A stretch of DNA of 40,362 nt from Bacillota bacterium (GCA_029006345.1 JAQXGK010000111.1:1-40362); one strand, 5' to 3'; counted from the first letter of the stretch, positions 1 through 8,137 are shown. Translations and numbers: made by a program. The notes: generated by a model not told the origin, from the letters alone.

Positions 1-1053
1 GCGGAGCTCAACGATAGAAGTCTCTTTGACAGCATAGACGAGCGCGCCGAAATGACGCCCGGTGTGCAGCAGGAAATAAACCTCGGAAGCGAAAGACCGG
101 TTAAGGCTCTGAGACAGCTCAAGACTGATATATCAGAAGCGTTCAACATACGCGACGGATACAAGCGCGATATGGGACGGATACTCGAGGGTGTATCTAA
201 GACTATGCTCGACGGCGGCAAGCTGAGCGACAGCGATATTGACAGCCTTTTGGATTCCGTTATAGCCGCAAGCGATGTGCCGTATGTGAACGAAGAGCTT
301 GCCGGAATACAGCAGGAAATCAAGGGCGCAAAAATTAAAATCAACCAGCAGGTCAAGAGCGATATCTCCGACTATGACGCTCTCCGGAAGAGCCTCAACG
401 GCCTTGTTGTGCTGACAGGCGGCAAGGGACGTGCGCTTGACACCTACTATGCGGAGCTTAACTCCATGTTCGGAGAGGGGTATTTCCCGTCAGAGGTTAC
501 AGACGGCGCGGAACAGCTTAAAATTATTGCCGATATCATGCTGAAGGACTCTAACGTGCACAGGTCTCTTGAGGCCGCGGCTTATGACGAGGGCGGAGAC
601 GACGGAATGGATGCGGCAAGAGCGCAGGCGCGCAGGGACCTTGTAGACATTCTCAAAAACTATGAGATTTCCGCAAACCGCGAGCTGAGAGGCTATGCCG
701 AGGACAAGGCGGGTAAATATGAGCGGCAGATCGAGCGGGCAAACGATACAAAACAGCGCCGCCGTCAGAAGGTAGAGAACGCAATAAACGAGGTGGAGGA
801 TTACCGGGACAAGAATCAGGTTGAGCTTGACTCAAGGGACGGATCCGACAAGGAAGCGTGGATGAACCTGCACCGCGCTATCCGCGAAAATTCCAAATAT
901 TTGAGCTATTATGAACGTCAGCTTACCGCAGACGAGAAAGAACAGCTCAAGCTTGCGCTGGAAAAGCGGATATTACCGTCTGTAATGGAAATGCCGGAGG
1001 GAGAAGGGCTTCAGGGCTTATTTGACGCAGTTCGTGCATATAAAAACAGGTAA
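1..1053 (+). CDS. 3' part of a large unrecognised protein, probably of a mobile element
   Basis: The frame is open from the first base, so the gene starts outside the window; 350 residues are visible before the stop at 1051-1053. An internal ATG at 52 has no convincing Shine-Dalgarno sequence and is probably not a start. The product is hydrophilic, highly charged and mostly helical, with no signal peptide or membrane segment. A coiled-coil-like stretch rich in Arg, Lys and Glu lies about two-thirds of the way along. I recognise no catalytic motif. Its style (long, charged, helical tail of a big protein) resembles the C-termini of very large phage or integrative-element proteins. It runs into a repeat cluster and the 3' end of tRNA-Leu, which fits a mobile-element border. 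That placement is inference. Confidence 0.6.
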   Translation, partial: AELNDRSLFDSIDERAEMTPGVQQEINLGSERPVKALRQLKTDISEAFNIRDGYKRDMGRILEGVSKTMLDGGKLSDSDIDSLLDSVIAASDVPYVNEELAGIQQEIKGAKIKINQQVKSDISDYDALRKSLNGLVVLTGGKGRALDTYYAELNSMFGEGYFPSEVTDGAEQLKIIADIMLKDSNVHRSLEAAAYDEGGDDGMDAARAQARRDLVDILKNYEISANRELRGYAEDKAGKYERQIERANDTKQRRRQKVENAINEVEDYRDKNQVELDSRDGSDKEAWMNLHRAIRENSKYLSYYERQLTADEKEQLKLALEKRILPSVMEMPEGEGLQGLFDAVRAYKNR

Positions 1054-1067
1054 ATTCGATTGTTTTA

Positions 1068-1138
1068 TTAGCAATCCGTTAGCAATTTGATATCAAAAAC
1101 GGCTTAAAAAATGCTAATACAAATGAATTTATAGCAAT
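1068..1138. repeat. cluster of TTAGCAAT-like repeats beside tRNA-Leu
   Basis: TTAGCAAT occurs at 1068-1075 and 1079-1086, a near copy ATAGCAAT at 1131-1138, and an inverted near copy (ATGCTAAT) at 1111-1118. They fill the short gap between the gene ending at 1053 and the tRNA terminator. Short direct repeats flanking a tRNA 3' end are typical of integrase arm-binding sites, but no integrase is in view, so the function is inferred. Confidence 0.4.
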
Positions 1139-1160
1139 ATGACGGAACAATAGAATTAAG

Positions 1161-1206
1161 AAAAACCGTTGCAAATACTGGATAATCAGCATTTGCAACG
1201 GTTTTT
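1161..1206 (-). terminator. strong intrinsic terminator after tRNA-Leu
   Basis: A perfect 16-bp inverted repeat (1161-1176 with 1191-1206) encloses a 14-nt loop. The A/T runs at its ends give a U-tract on either strand. It sits 5 nt beyond the CCA end of the minus-strand tRNA, so it should terminate that transcript, and it could also stop read-through from the left. Confidence 0.85.
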
Positions 1207-1211
1207 TGATT

Positions 1212-1298
1212 TGGTGCCGGTGGCGGGGGTCGAACCCGCACCCTGTTGCCAGGACTGGATTTTGAGTCCAGCACGTCTGCCAATTCCATCACACCGGC
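1212..1298 (-). tRNA. tRNA-Leu (anticodon CAA)
   Basis: On the minus strand the acceptor GCCGGTG (from 1298) pairs with CACCGGC, followed by discriminator A and an encoded CCA ending at 1212. The anticodon loop CTCAAAA closes on stem CTGGA/TCCAG, giving anticodon CAA, which reads UUG. The TTCGA T-loop is present and the length of 87 nt with a long variable arm fits a class II leucine tRNA. The gene has its own promoter and terminator. Its 3' end points at the presumed mobile element to the left, a usual integration position. Confidence 0.95.
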
Positions 1299-1322
1299 AT
1301 ACATAGGTTTATCACGCATGAG

Positions 1323-1351
1323 ATTATATCACACAAATCCGAAAATATCAA
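1323..1351 (-). promoter_or_regulatory. sigma-A type promoter for tRNA-Leu
   Basis: On the minus strand TTGATA (1351-1346) and TATAAT (1328-1323) are separated by 17 nt. Transcription would start about 17-18 nt before the mature tRNA 5' end. Confidence 0.8.
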
Positions 1352-1391
1352 GAATGAATTTCGTTTTAGGTTTACAGTTTTGTCATTAATA

Positions 1392-1420
1392 TTGAATTAT
1401 GGCAAAAAGAATAGTATAAT
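1392..1420 (+). promoter_or_regulatory. promoter for the GT2-gtrA operon
   Basis: TTGAAT (1392-1397) and a perfect TATAAT (1415-1420) are 17 nt apart. The start of the glycosyltransferase gene follows about 40 nt downstream. Confidence 0.75.
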
Positions 1421-1461
1421 AGCTAATATCAGTTCTGAAAATGAGAGGAATGCCAAACGCT

Positions 1462-2427
1462 ATGGAAAAAAAGCTGATTACGGTGCTGATTCCGTGTTAT
1501 AACGAGGAGGAGTCATTTCCGATGCTGTGTGAGCGTCTGAGAAATGTCGCGGACGGACTGACGGAATATAACTTCGAGTTTTTGTTTATAGATGACGGCT
1601 CGAGCGACAGCACGGCGAGCCTTATGAAAGCCGAAAGGGAGAAGGACAAAAGAGTATCATATGTGACACTGTCCCGCAACTACGGCAAGGAAACCGCTAT
1701 GTGCGCCGGCTTTGACTATGCAAAGGGCGACGCTGTTGTAATTATGGACGCTGATTTGCAGCATCCGCCGGAGCTTATAGGTCAGATGGCAAAGCTTTGG
1801 AGCGAGGGTTACGACGATGTGTATGCCAAGCGCACCAGCCGCAAGGGCGAATCATTTATTAAGAAGTTTTTTACACGCATTTATTATCGTTTCATGCAGA
1901 GGTCGACCAGATATCCGGTTTATCCCGATGTCGGAGATTTCCGTTTGCTCGACAGGCGCTGTATTGAGGCAATAAAAAAACTGCGCGAGACGCAGAGAAA
2001 TACAAAAAATCTGTTTGCGTGGATAGGCTATAAGAAAATAGCGATAGAGTATGAGGTGGCAGAGCGACAGGCGGGCAAGTCCAAGTGGAGCTTTATGTCG
2101 CTTGTCAATCTCGCAATCGACGGCATTACAAGCTCGACGACCGCTCCGCTTCGGCTTTCCATGCTGTTCGGTATATTTTTCCTGATAGCGGCGTTTATAT
2201 ACATGCTTGTAATCATTATCAAGGCAATTGCCTGGGGCATTGACACCCCGGGATATTCCTCTCTGATGGTGATTGTTTTGTTCATCGGCGGCGTTCAACT
2301 GTTTTCGCTCGGTGTTATCAGCGAGTATTTAGGCAAGATATTCAACGAGAGCAAGGGAAGACCTGTTTATTTTGCGGATGAATACAACGGCTGCAAGATT
2401 TCAAACAAAGACGGTGACGGCCAATGA
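1462..2427 (+). CDS. GT2 family polyprenyl-phosphate glycosyltransferase (GtrB/DPM1-like)
   Basis: A membrane-associated glycosyltransferase expected to move a sugar from a nucleotide donor to polyprenyl phosphate on the inner membrane face. The N-terminus (ITVLIPCYNEEE), DDGSSDST and the metal-binding DADLQHPPE are GT2 hallmarks. QRNTKNLFAWIGYKK and ERQAGKSKWSF are typical of the GtrB/DPM1 branch. Two hydrophobic segments near the C-terminus (about residues 235-260 and 275-295) anchor it. In-frame ATGs also lie at 1441 and 1450; AGAGGA at 1444-1449 favours the ATG at 1462, giving 321 residues. The stop overlaps the start of the GtrA-like gene (ATGATAA), a pairing seen in glucosylation and teichoic-acid decoration operons. 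The sugar and the final acceptor cannot be told from sequence. Confidence 0.9.
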   Translation: MEKKLITVLIPCYNEEESFPMLCERLRNVADGLTEYNFEFLFIDDGSSDSTASLMKAEREKDKRVSYVTLSRNYGKETAMCAGFDYAKGDAVVIMDADLQHPPELIGQMAKLWSEGYDDVYAKRTSRKGESFIKKFFTRIYYRFMQRSTRYPVYPDVGDFRLLDRRCIEAIKKLRETQRNTKNLFAWIGYKKIAIEYEVAERQAGKSKWSFMSLVNLAIDGITSSTTAPLRLSMLFGIFFLIAAFIYMLVIIIKAIAWGIDTPGYSSLMVIVLFIGGVQLFSLGVISEYLGKIFNESKGRPVYFADEYNGCKISNKDGDGQ

Positions 2428-2921
2428 TAAAGCTTTTTGAATGGGGCAGAAAAATCTGTCCCAAGCCCCTGCTCGGCATATACAACAAGCTGTTTTTTAC
2501 CGAGGGCGGACTGTATCTCGTTTTCGGCGGGCTGACGACTGTTGTTTCTTATCTTTCTTATATACTTCCGTCGCTTTTGTTCGGGATAAACTCCATGCAG
2601 GAGGGTACATTCAAAAAAAGCGCCTTTGTAGTCGGCGTCAACATTTTTTCGTGGGTGTGCGCCGTACTGTTCGCCTACTTTACAAACAGACGCTATGTCT
2701 TTAATTCCGACAAGGTAAAAAAGGGCGAGATAGCCGACGAATTTTTGAAATTCGTCGGTTCCCGCGCACTGACTCTCGGATTGGAGACTGCTTTAATGCT
2801 GCTTCTCACATCGGTCATCGGTGCAAACGACATACTTTCAAAGATTATTGCAAGCGTGTTCGTGCTTATCGCAAATTACATTCTGTCAAAGCTCATCGTT
2901 TTTCGCAAAACAAGGGGATGA
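2424..2921 (+). CDS. GtrA-like membrane protein (candidate flippase)
   Basis: A 165-residue protein with about four membrane segments and the GtrA family signature, including the loop FAYFTNRRYVF between helices 2 and 3 and a basic C-terminal tail. GtrA-family proteins are thought to flip polyprenyl-phosphate-linked sugars across the membrane. It overlaps the preceding glycosyltransferase by 4 nt, so the two are translationally coupled and probably work as a pair. No GtrC-type polytopic transferase is nearby, so the enzyme that uses the flipped sugar must be elsewhere. Confidence 0.88.
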   Translation: MIKLFEWGRKICPKPLLGIYNKLFFTEGGLYLVFGGLTTVVSYLSYILPSLLFGINSMQEGTFKKSAFVVGVNIFSWVCAVLFAYFTNRRYVFNSDKVKKGEIADEFLKFVGSRALTLGLETALMLLLTSVIGANDILSKIIASVFVLIANYILSKLIVFRKTRG

Positions 2922-3058
2922 GCGTATATACAGCCGTACCCTTGCCGGGATTGTGTCTGAGTCCTTGTTTTTTTTCGTCTGCCCGACGGTATACGGCGGC
3001 CCTTGTTTATATTTTATGGTTATGACCGGTTATTGACACTGTTTTGAAAGGAAAAGAT

Positions 3059-3706
3059 ATGATTAAGCTTTCACCGTCGCTGCTTGCGGCTGATTTCTCA
3101 AATCTCAAGGGGGATATAGGCGCCGCCGAAAAGGCGGGCGCGCAATACCTGCATCTCGATGTAATGGATGGAATTTTCGTACCGAACATATCCTTCGGTG
3201 TGCCGGTTATTAAGGCTCTCCGCAAATGTACCGATATGGTTTTCGATACGCACCTGATGATAACCGACCCGATAAGATATATAGACGCGTTTGCTTCCTG
3301 CGGCTCGGATATAATTACGTTTCATTACGAAGCGTGTGAGGATCGAAATGCGGTTATTGACAAGATTCATTCGCTCGGGCTGCGCGCCGGTATGTCTATA
3401 AAGCCCGGGACAGCGCCGGAGGTGCTGGACGGCTATTTTGACAAGCTCGACCTTATACTCATCATGTCGGTTGAACCCGGCTTCGGAGGCCAGAAGTTTA
3501 TGCCGTCCTGTCTTCCCAAGCTTGAATACTGTGCGAAAAAGATAGCGGCTCTTTCGCATCCCTGCGACCTGGAGGTCGACGGCGGAATAAACCTTTCAAA
3601 CGTGGGAGAGGTTATATCGGCCGGCTGTGACACGGTGGTTGCAGGCTCGTCTGTATTCGGAGCACCGGATATTTCAGACGCAGTCAGGTCGTTTTTGCAG
3701 AAATAA
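3059..3706 (+). CDS. rpe: ribulose-phosphate 3-epimerase
   Basis: Interconverts ribulose 5-phosphate and xylulose 5-phosphate in the pentose phosphate pathway; cytosolic TIM barrel. The N-terminus SPSLLAADFSNL, the metal and catalytic segments HLDVMDG and THLMI, the MSVEPGFGGQKF phosphate-binding loop and EVDGGIN are all present, and the 215-residue length is normal. An in-frame TTG at 3044 opens the frame earlier, but AAAGGA sits 6-10 nt before the ATG at 3059 and the family motif begins there. It follows gtrA after about 137 nt without a clear promoter, and a terminator follows. Confidence 0.95.
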   Translation: MIKLSPSLLAADFSNLKGDIGAAEKAGAQYLHLDVMDGIFVPNISFGVPVIKALRKCTDMVFDTHLMITDPIRYIDAFASCGSDIITFHYEACEDRNAVIDKIHSLGLRAGMSIKPGTAPEVLDGYFDKLDLILIMSVEPGFGGQKFMPSCLPKLEYCAKKIAALSHPCDLEVDGGINLSNVGEVISAGCDTVVAGSSVFGAPDISDAVRSFLQK

Positions 3707-3749
3707 CAGAACTTTTTTACAGTATGTCAGAAAGAATACAGCAATGAGA

Positions 3750-3778
3750 AACTGCGGTCATGCCGACCGCAGTTTTGT
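3750..3778 (+). terminator. intrinsic terminator after rpe
   Basis: The 10-bp stem AACTGCGGTC/GACCGCAGTT (3750-3759 with 3765-3774) has a 5-nt loop and is followed by TTGTTATTTT. Confidence 0.85.
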
Positions 3779-3810
3779 TATTTTCGGAAATCAAAGCCGG
3801 CTTGCAGGCA

Positions 3811-3848
3811 GACAAAAACAGCCAAAGCCTCAGAGAGGATTTGGCTGT
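3811..3848 (-). terminator. intrinsic terminator after the CE2-like esterase gene
   Basis: On the minus strand ACAGCCAAA pairs with TTTGGCTGT around a loop that can itself pair (CCTC/GAGG), followed by TTTTTGTC. It lies just beyond the stop at 3872. Confidence 0.8.
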
Positions 3849-3871
3849 GGTTTCATATATACCCTTGGACT

Positions 3872-4969
3872 TCATTCCTTGTCTTCCGGGAAGAGATCCG
3901 GCTTGAAGATTCTTATAGCATCCACAAGCTCAAGCGCCTGCTTTGCGGCTCCCGCGGCATTTGGATGATAGTTACAGCCGTTGGAGTCCTTTGTGAGGCA
4001 GGCAAGCGTGTATTCAACATCCGGGAAATATGTGTCGAAGGCTTCGGTTATAGCGGAGTCATTATTTTCGTGAGATATGTCGGTGCAGATGACAATCGGT
4101 ATCTTCTTGCTGTAACCGTCATAAACCTCGTTCATAAGGTCGCGAATGCCCTCAATGACAGTTTCGCGCTCGCCGGTGCCCACCATGGCTACATCGTTGG
4201 TGCCGAGATTCATTACAAGCAGGTCGGGAACGCGGTCAAAGCCGTATTCTTTCTCTGTGTCGCGGAACCAGTTCTGATAGCCGTAAACCTCCGGAATGGT
4301 GAATTTTGTATAACCGAAGGCAAAGCCTGCGCCGGAGAAGGCGGAAAGCTGATAATCTGCTCCCAGCTGCTTGGCGGTGAGGTAGGCATAGGCTTGAGTC
4401 GCGTCGTCGAGCATGGGTCTGTAGGTTTCGCTTCGCGTTCCTCTGATGCCGTAGCCCGAGGTGTAGCTGTCGCCGAGAAATTCGATATAGTACTTGTTTT
4501 TCTCCTGCTCTTTCAGCTCGCCCGTCAGAGTGACGGAATTTATCTGTGCCTGCGATTCATAGACATTTGTCTGCCGCGCAAGGCGGAAGGTATGTACGCC
4601 CTTTTCTATATTCTCGGCTAAAACTATATCGCTTGTGGTGTTATCAACTTCAATATCGTCTTTTACTCTTTCGCCGTCGACAAAGGCGGCAAAGCAGGTA
4701 AGTCCCTGCACGCCGTTGTCTGTCTCACCGTAGGCGTTTGCCTCGCTCGTGACATTTACGCTGACCTTTCCGACGCAATCGGCGGTAAATTCAATTTCAG
4801 AGCCCGACCAATCAAAGGTGACGGAATTGTCCTTAACCTCGTATCTGCCCTGAATGACAACCTTATCGAGAATGTCGCTGATATTCATAGTGGTCTCCTT
4901 ATATCCGGCACAACCGCTTAAAGCTGTGATAAGTATGACTAAGCATAAAAACAATGAAATTTTCTTCAA
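3872..4969 (-). CDS. SGNH/GDSL esterase lipoprotein, carbohydrate esterase family 2-like
   Basis: A secreted lipoprotein of 365 residues predicted to remove acetyl groups from polysaccharide. A signal peptide ends in the lipobox LSGC (Cys about residue 20). Residues about 35-150 look like the beta-sandwich domain of CE2 enzymes. The SGNH domain follows: FLGDSYTSGYG with the nucleophile Ser, NLGTND, and the C-terminal HPNAAGA with the catalytic His. Two-domain order and length match CE2 acetylxylan esterases. The start is a TTG, with GGGAG 10 nt upstream on the minus strand; no in-frame ATG fits. The gene stands alone with its own terminator. Xylan is the likely substrate by family, but substrate is inference. 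Confidence 0.85.
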   Translation of the reverse strand: MKKISLFLCLVILITALSGCAGYKETTMNISDILDKVVIQGRYEVKDNSVTFDWSGSEIEFTADCVGKVSVNVTSEANAYGETDNGVQGLTCFAAFVDGERVKDDIEVDNTTSDIVLAENIEKGVHTFRLARQTNVYESQAQINSVTLTGELKEQEKNKYYIEFLGDSYTSGYGIRGTRSETYRPMLDDATQAYAYLTAKQLGADYQLSAFSGAGFAFGYTKFTIPEVYGYQNWFRDTEKEYGFDRVPDLLVMNLGTNDVAMVGTGERETVIEGIRDLMNEVYDGYSKKIPIVICTDISHENNDSAITEAFDTYFPDVEYTLACLTKDSNGCNYHPNAAGAAKQALELVDAIRIFKPDLFPEDKE

Positions 4970-5046
4970 TTAAATACATCTCCCGAACAATGTTCTATTA
5001 TGAATTTTTGCCGCTGTATTCACGGAAAACAGGGAGGACTCTGTTT

Positions 5047-5910
5047 TTATACGGGTCGGTTTAAAAAGGCAATAATTGAATTTGCGGCGGTCATGCCCTG
5101 ATACACAGCCTTTGCAATCTGGCGCGGAGCGCCGGTGCAGTCGCCTGCCGCATACAGTCCGGGAACGCCGCAGGACATTTCGGAATCCACCTTCAGATCG
5201 GTGCCGTCGAGCTTGAGACCGAGCTTTTTGGCAAAGCTGAACGCGCCGGCAGTGCCGACAGCCGAAAACAGTCCGTTTAACGGTATTTCATCGCCGTTTT
5301 GGAGCACGACGCCCGTGAGAAGCCCGTCAGTCGTTTTGAGAGACGCCGTTTTTTCGGCAATTACTTCGATATTGCCGGTTATTTCCGCTTCGAGCGGCTT
5401 GCCGTCGGCGAAGAGAAATACCTTTTCACATATCGACGACAGATACTTTGCTTCCTCCGCAGCATATTTTCCCGCACCGAGCACGCCGACCGGCTTTCCG
5501 CGGAAGAAAAAGCCGTCACATACGGCACAGTAGCTTGTGCCGCTCCCGATGAGCGTGTCAAATTTATCTAATTTCGGCTTGATATGCTCCGAGCCGCAGG
5601 CTATTACCACTGCGCGCGGGGAAAAGGTGCGGGTTGGGGTAGACACCGTATATCCGCCGTCTGCAAATGAGATTCCGGTGACCTCGTCCCGTATTATTTC
5701 AATACCGAGGGCGAGTGCCTGACGCACGCCCCTGAGCTCCAGCTCCTTGCCGGAGATGCTTTCAAAACCGTAGTAATTATCGATGCTTTTTACTTTTGCA
5801 AGCGTTCCTGAACCCTTGGATACTATTACTGGGTCAAGCCCTGCGCGCTTGAGATAAAGCGCACAGGAAATGCCGGCGGGTCCGCAACCGATGATTACAG
5901 TGCTGTTCAT
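5047..5910 (-). CDS. thioredoxin-reductase-like flavoprotein lacking the usual NADPH motif
   Basis: A 287-residue FAD protein with an N-terminal GCGPAGISCALYLKR dinucleotide fold, a CAVCDG redox disulphide (about residues 133-136), a second nucleotide-like fold and the C-terminal GLYAAGDC motif. This is the domain order of thioredoxin reductase. The second fold reads GAGKYAAEEA, and the HRRxxxR segment that binds the NADPH 2'-phosphate is replaced by FADGKPLEA. Clostridial ferredoxin-dependent flavin thioredoxin reductases (FFTR) show this kind of loss, so ferredoxin may be the electron donor. Classical trxB is possible but less well supported. It starts 3 nt after the thrS stop with AAAGGA upstream, so it is probably co-transcribed under the T-box. 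No thioredoxin gene is adjacent. Confidence 0.85.
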   Translation of the reverse strand: MNSTVIIGCGPAGISCALYLKRAGLDPVIVSKGSGTLAKVKSIDNYYGFESISGKELELRGVRQALALGIEIIRDEVTGISFADGGYTVSTPTRTFSPRAVVIACGSEHIKPKLDKFDTLIGSGTSYCAVCDGFFFRGKPVGVLGAGKYAAEEAKYLSSICEKVFLFADGKPLEAEITGNIEVIAEKTASLKTTDGLLTGVVLQNGDEIPLNGLFSAVGTAGAFSFAKKLGLKLDGTDLKVDSEMSCGVPGLYAAGDCTGAPRQIAKAVYQGMTAANSIIAFLNRPV

Positions 5911-5913
5911 TGT

Positions 5914-7848
5914 TTATATTTCCTTTATTTCAACTTCGTGAGCAAGCTTTGCGGCAAGCTCCTCCAGCTTCATGGCGCCGAGATCGCCGTTCTTGCGCGA
6001 ACGGACGCTGACGGTGGAATCGGCGATTTCGTTATCTCCGCATATAAGCATATTCGGTATCTTCTGAAGCTGTGCTTCGCGTATCTTGTAGCCGATTTTT
6101 TCGCTGCGGTCGTCAACTTCGACGCGATAGCCCATATTCAGGAGTTTATCCGAAATGCTCTTTGCGTATTCAAGCTGTTTTTCGGAAATAGGCAGAACCT
6201 TGACCTGTACCGGAGCAAGCCAGAGCGGGAAGGCGCCTGCGTATTTTTCGATAAGCAGTGCGAGCGTTCTCTCGTAGCAGCCGAGGCTGGTGCGGTGAAT
6301 TATGCAGGGGTTCTTCTTTTTGCCGTCCTTGTCGGTATATTCCATGCCGAATTTTTCGGCGAGCAATTCGTCTATCTGAATGGTGATGAGGGTATCTTCT
6401 TTACCGTGAACGTTCTTTATCTGGATATCAAGCTTGGGACCGTAGAACGCTGCTTCGCCGATACCTATTTTATATTCAATTCCGAGATCGTCGAGAATGC
6501 GTTTCATCATGCTCTGTGAAGCTTCCCACTGCTCGGGCGTACCGATGTATTTTTCCTTGTCGTTGGGATCCCACTGTGAGAAGCGGTAGGTGATGTCCTC
6601 GTAGAGTCCGAGAGTTTTCATCATGTATATAGCGAGTTCGAGGCACTTCTGGAATTCGCTCTCAAGCTGCTCGCGCGTGCACATAAGGTGACCTTCGGAT
6701 ATGGTAAACTGACGCACGCGGATAAGGCCGTGCATTTCGCCGGAGGCTTCGTTGCGGAACAGTGTGGAGGTTTCATTATAGCGCAGGGGCAGGTCTCGGT
6801 AGGAGCGAGCCTTGCTGAGGTAGGCCTGATACTGGAAGGGGCAGGTCATGGGACGGAGCGCGAAGACCTCGTCGTCCTTTTCGGGGTCGCCGAGTACAAA
6901 CATTCCGTCAAGATAGTGATCCCAGTGACCGGAGAGCTTGTAGAGGTCGCTCTTGGCCATAAGCGGAGTCTTGGTAAGCTGCCAGCCGCGCTTTTGCTCT
7001 TCGTCCTCTACAAAACGCTGAAGAAGCTGTATTACTCTTGCTCCCTTGGGCAGCATTATCGGAAGTCCCTGGCCGATGATATCGCTTGTGGTAAACAGCT
7101 CAAGCTCACGTCCGAGTTTGTTGTGGTCGCGTTTTTTTGCCTCCTCGACCTGTTCGAGGTAGACTTTAAGCTCCTCTGCCTTCGGGAAGCTGGTACCATA
7201 TATGCGCTGGAGCATCTTCTTGCTTGAATCGCCGCGCCAGTAAGCGCCGGTACAGCTTGTCAGCTTGACGGCTCTGACCCTGCCGGTCGAGATAAGGTGA
7301 AGTCCGGCGCAGAGATCGACGAAGTCGCCCTGCTCGTAAAACGAGATGACCTCATCCTCCGGAAGGTCGCGGATAAGCTCGACCTTGTACGGTTCGCCGC
7401 GCTTTTCCATGAATTCTATTGCTTGATCGCGGGGGAGTGTAAAGCGCTTGAGCGGTATATTTTCGGAGATGATTTTGTTCATTTCCTTTTCTATCTTGGC
7501 AAGCATCTCGGGGTTGAAGCTGATTTCGCTGTCGAAATCGTAATAGAAGCCGTTGTCGATAGACGGGCCGATAGCCAGCTTGACCTCCGGGAAAAGGCGC
7601 TTGACTGCCTGTGCGAGAATGTGCGAGGTGGTATGACGATAGATTTTTCTGCCCTCCTCGTCGTCGAAGGTGAGTACAATAAGCTCGCAGTCGGAATTTA
7701 TGACGGTATTGAGCTCGTGCGTCTCGCCGTCCACCTTGACCGCTACAGCCGCCTTTGCGAGTCCCTGACTAATACCCTTGACTATGTCGAGGGCTGACAG
7801 ACCGCTTTCAAACTCCTTTGAGGAGCCGTCCTTGAGTGTGATTTTCAT
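5914..7848 (-). CDS. thrS: threonyl-tRNA synthetase
   Basis: Charges tRNA-Thr with threonine; cytosolic homodimer. Domains in order are an N-terminal TGS domain beginning MKITLKDGS, the zinc-dependent editing domain (HTTSHILAQAVKRLFP, and SCTGAYWRGD), the class II catalytic core (RPMTCPFQYQAYLS, RNEASGEMHGLIRVRQF, HRTSLGCYERTLALLIEKYAG) and an anticodon-binding domain. The 644-residue length is standard. The frame is open upstream to 8031, but that part overlaps the T-box leader. An ATG at 7860 lies directly against AAAGGA, while the ATG at 7848 is spaced 12 nt and starts the TGS fold, so 7848 is preferred. It is followed at 3 nt by the thioredoxin-reductase-like gene. Confidence 0.97.
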   Translation of the reverse strand: MKITLKDGSSKEFESGLSALDIVKGISQGLAKAAVAVKVDGETHELNTVINSDCELIVLTFDDEEGRKIYRHTTSHILAQAVKRLFPEVKLAIGPSIDNGFYYDFDSEISFNPEMLAKIEKEMNKIISENIPLKRFTLPRDQAIEFMEKRGEPYKVELIRDLPEDEVISFYEQGDFVDLCAGLHLISTGRVRAVKLTSCTGAYWRGDSSKKMLQRIYGTSFPKAEELKVYLEQVEEAKKRDHNKLGRELELFTTSDIIGQGLPIMLPKGARVIQLLQRFVEDEEQKRGWQLTKTPLMAKSDLYKLSGHWDHYLDGMFVLGDPEKDDEVFALRPMTCPFQYQAYLSKARSYRDLPLRYNETSTLFRNEASGEMHGLIRVRQFTISEGHLMCTREQLESEFQKCLELAIYMMKTLGLYEDITYRFSQWDPNDKEKYIGTPEQWEASQSMMKRILDDLGIEYKIGIGEAAFYGPKLDIQIKNVHGKEDTLITIQIDELLAEKFGMEYTDKDGKKKNPCIIHRTSLGCYERTLALLIEKYAGAFPLWLAPVQVKVLPISEKQLEYAKSISDKLLNMGYRVEVDDRSEKIGYKIREAQLQKIPNMLICGDNEIADSTVSVRSRKNGDLGAMKLEELAAKLAHEVEIKEI

Positions 7849-7877
7849 TGGTATTACCATTCCTTTCATTAGATACA

Positions 7878-7908
7878 ATAAAAAAGCGCCCCGACAAAAT
7901 GTCGGGGC
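7878..7908 (-). terminator. T-box controlled terminator before thrS
   Basis: On the minus strand the stem GCCCCGAC/GTCGGGGC has a short A/T loop and is followed by GCTTTTTTATTG. It overlaps the region that would form the antiterminator with the T-box sequence, as expected for a tRNA-sensing attenuator. Confidence 0.88.
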
Positions 7909-8094
7909 AGCTATACTGCGGTTCCACCCGGCTTGAACGGAAATCCGTTCGCCTCGTCTGGCCTGTAACGCGGCCGACCGTCCGGCATTTCCTCCGGAAA
8001 CCAAGGGATGTGGTATATCGCACGGTGTCACAGCGGCTTTTCAGCTTCCGCCGCCTCTCTGCGGTGACATTGAAAGAGCGATACATGTCATCCA
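7881..8094 (-). promoter_or_regulatory. T-box leader (threonine, specifier ACC) controlling thrS
   Basis: On the minus strand the leader begins after the promoter at 8101-8129. Stem I closes with GGATG/CATCC and TATCGC/GCGATA; the internal loop between them carries TACCA, so the specifier codon is ACC (8014-8012), a threonine codon. The distal part of stem I (TGTCAC/GTGACA) contains GAGAGG-type bulge sequence. The T-box consensus GGGTGGAACCGCA is at 7929-7917, then comes the terminator. Uncharged tRNA-Thr(GGU) should stabilise the antiterminator and switch on thrS and the gene behind it. Confidence 0.93.
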
Positions 8095-8100
8095 AATCCG

Positions 8101-8129
8101 ATTTTACTTTCTTTTTTTCGGTTTGTCAA
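8101..8129 (-). promoter_or_regulatory. promoter of the thrS T-box operon
   Basis: Consensus TTGACA (8129-8124) and TAAAAT (8106-8101) on the minus strand with a 17-nt spacer, just after the stop codon of the acetyltransferase gene at 8138. Confidence 0.85.
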
Positions 8130-8137
8130 GCGTTTTT

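Noticed and set aside
2922-3058. Possible leader structure between gtrA and rpe (GCCGTACC / GGTATACGGC)
   Set aside because: The long-range pairing is weak, the T-run is in the loop rather than after a stem, and no known riboswitch fits.
5938-7797. Long open frames on the plus strand opposite thrS
   Set aside because: They mirror thrS codon structure, lack ribosome binding sites and have no family features.
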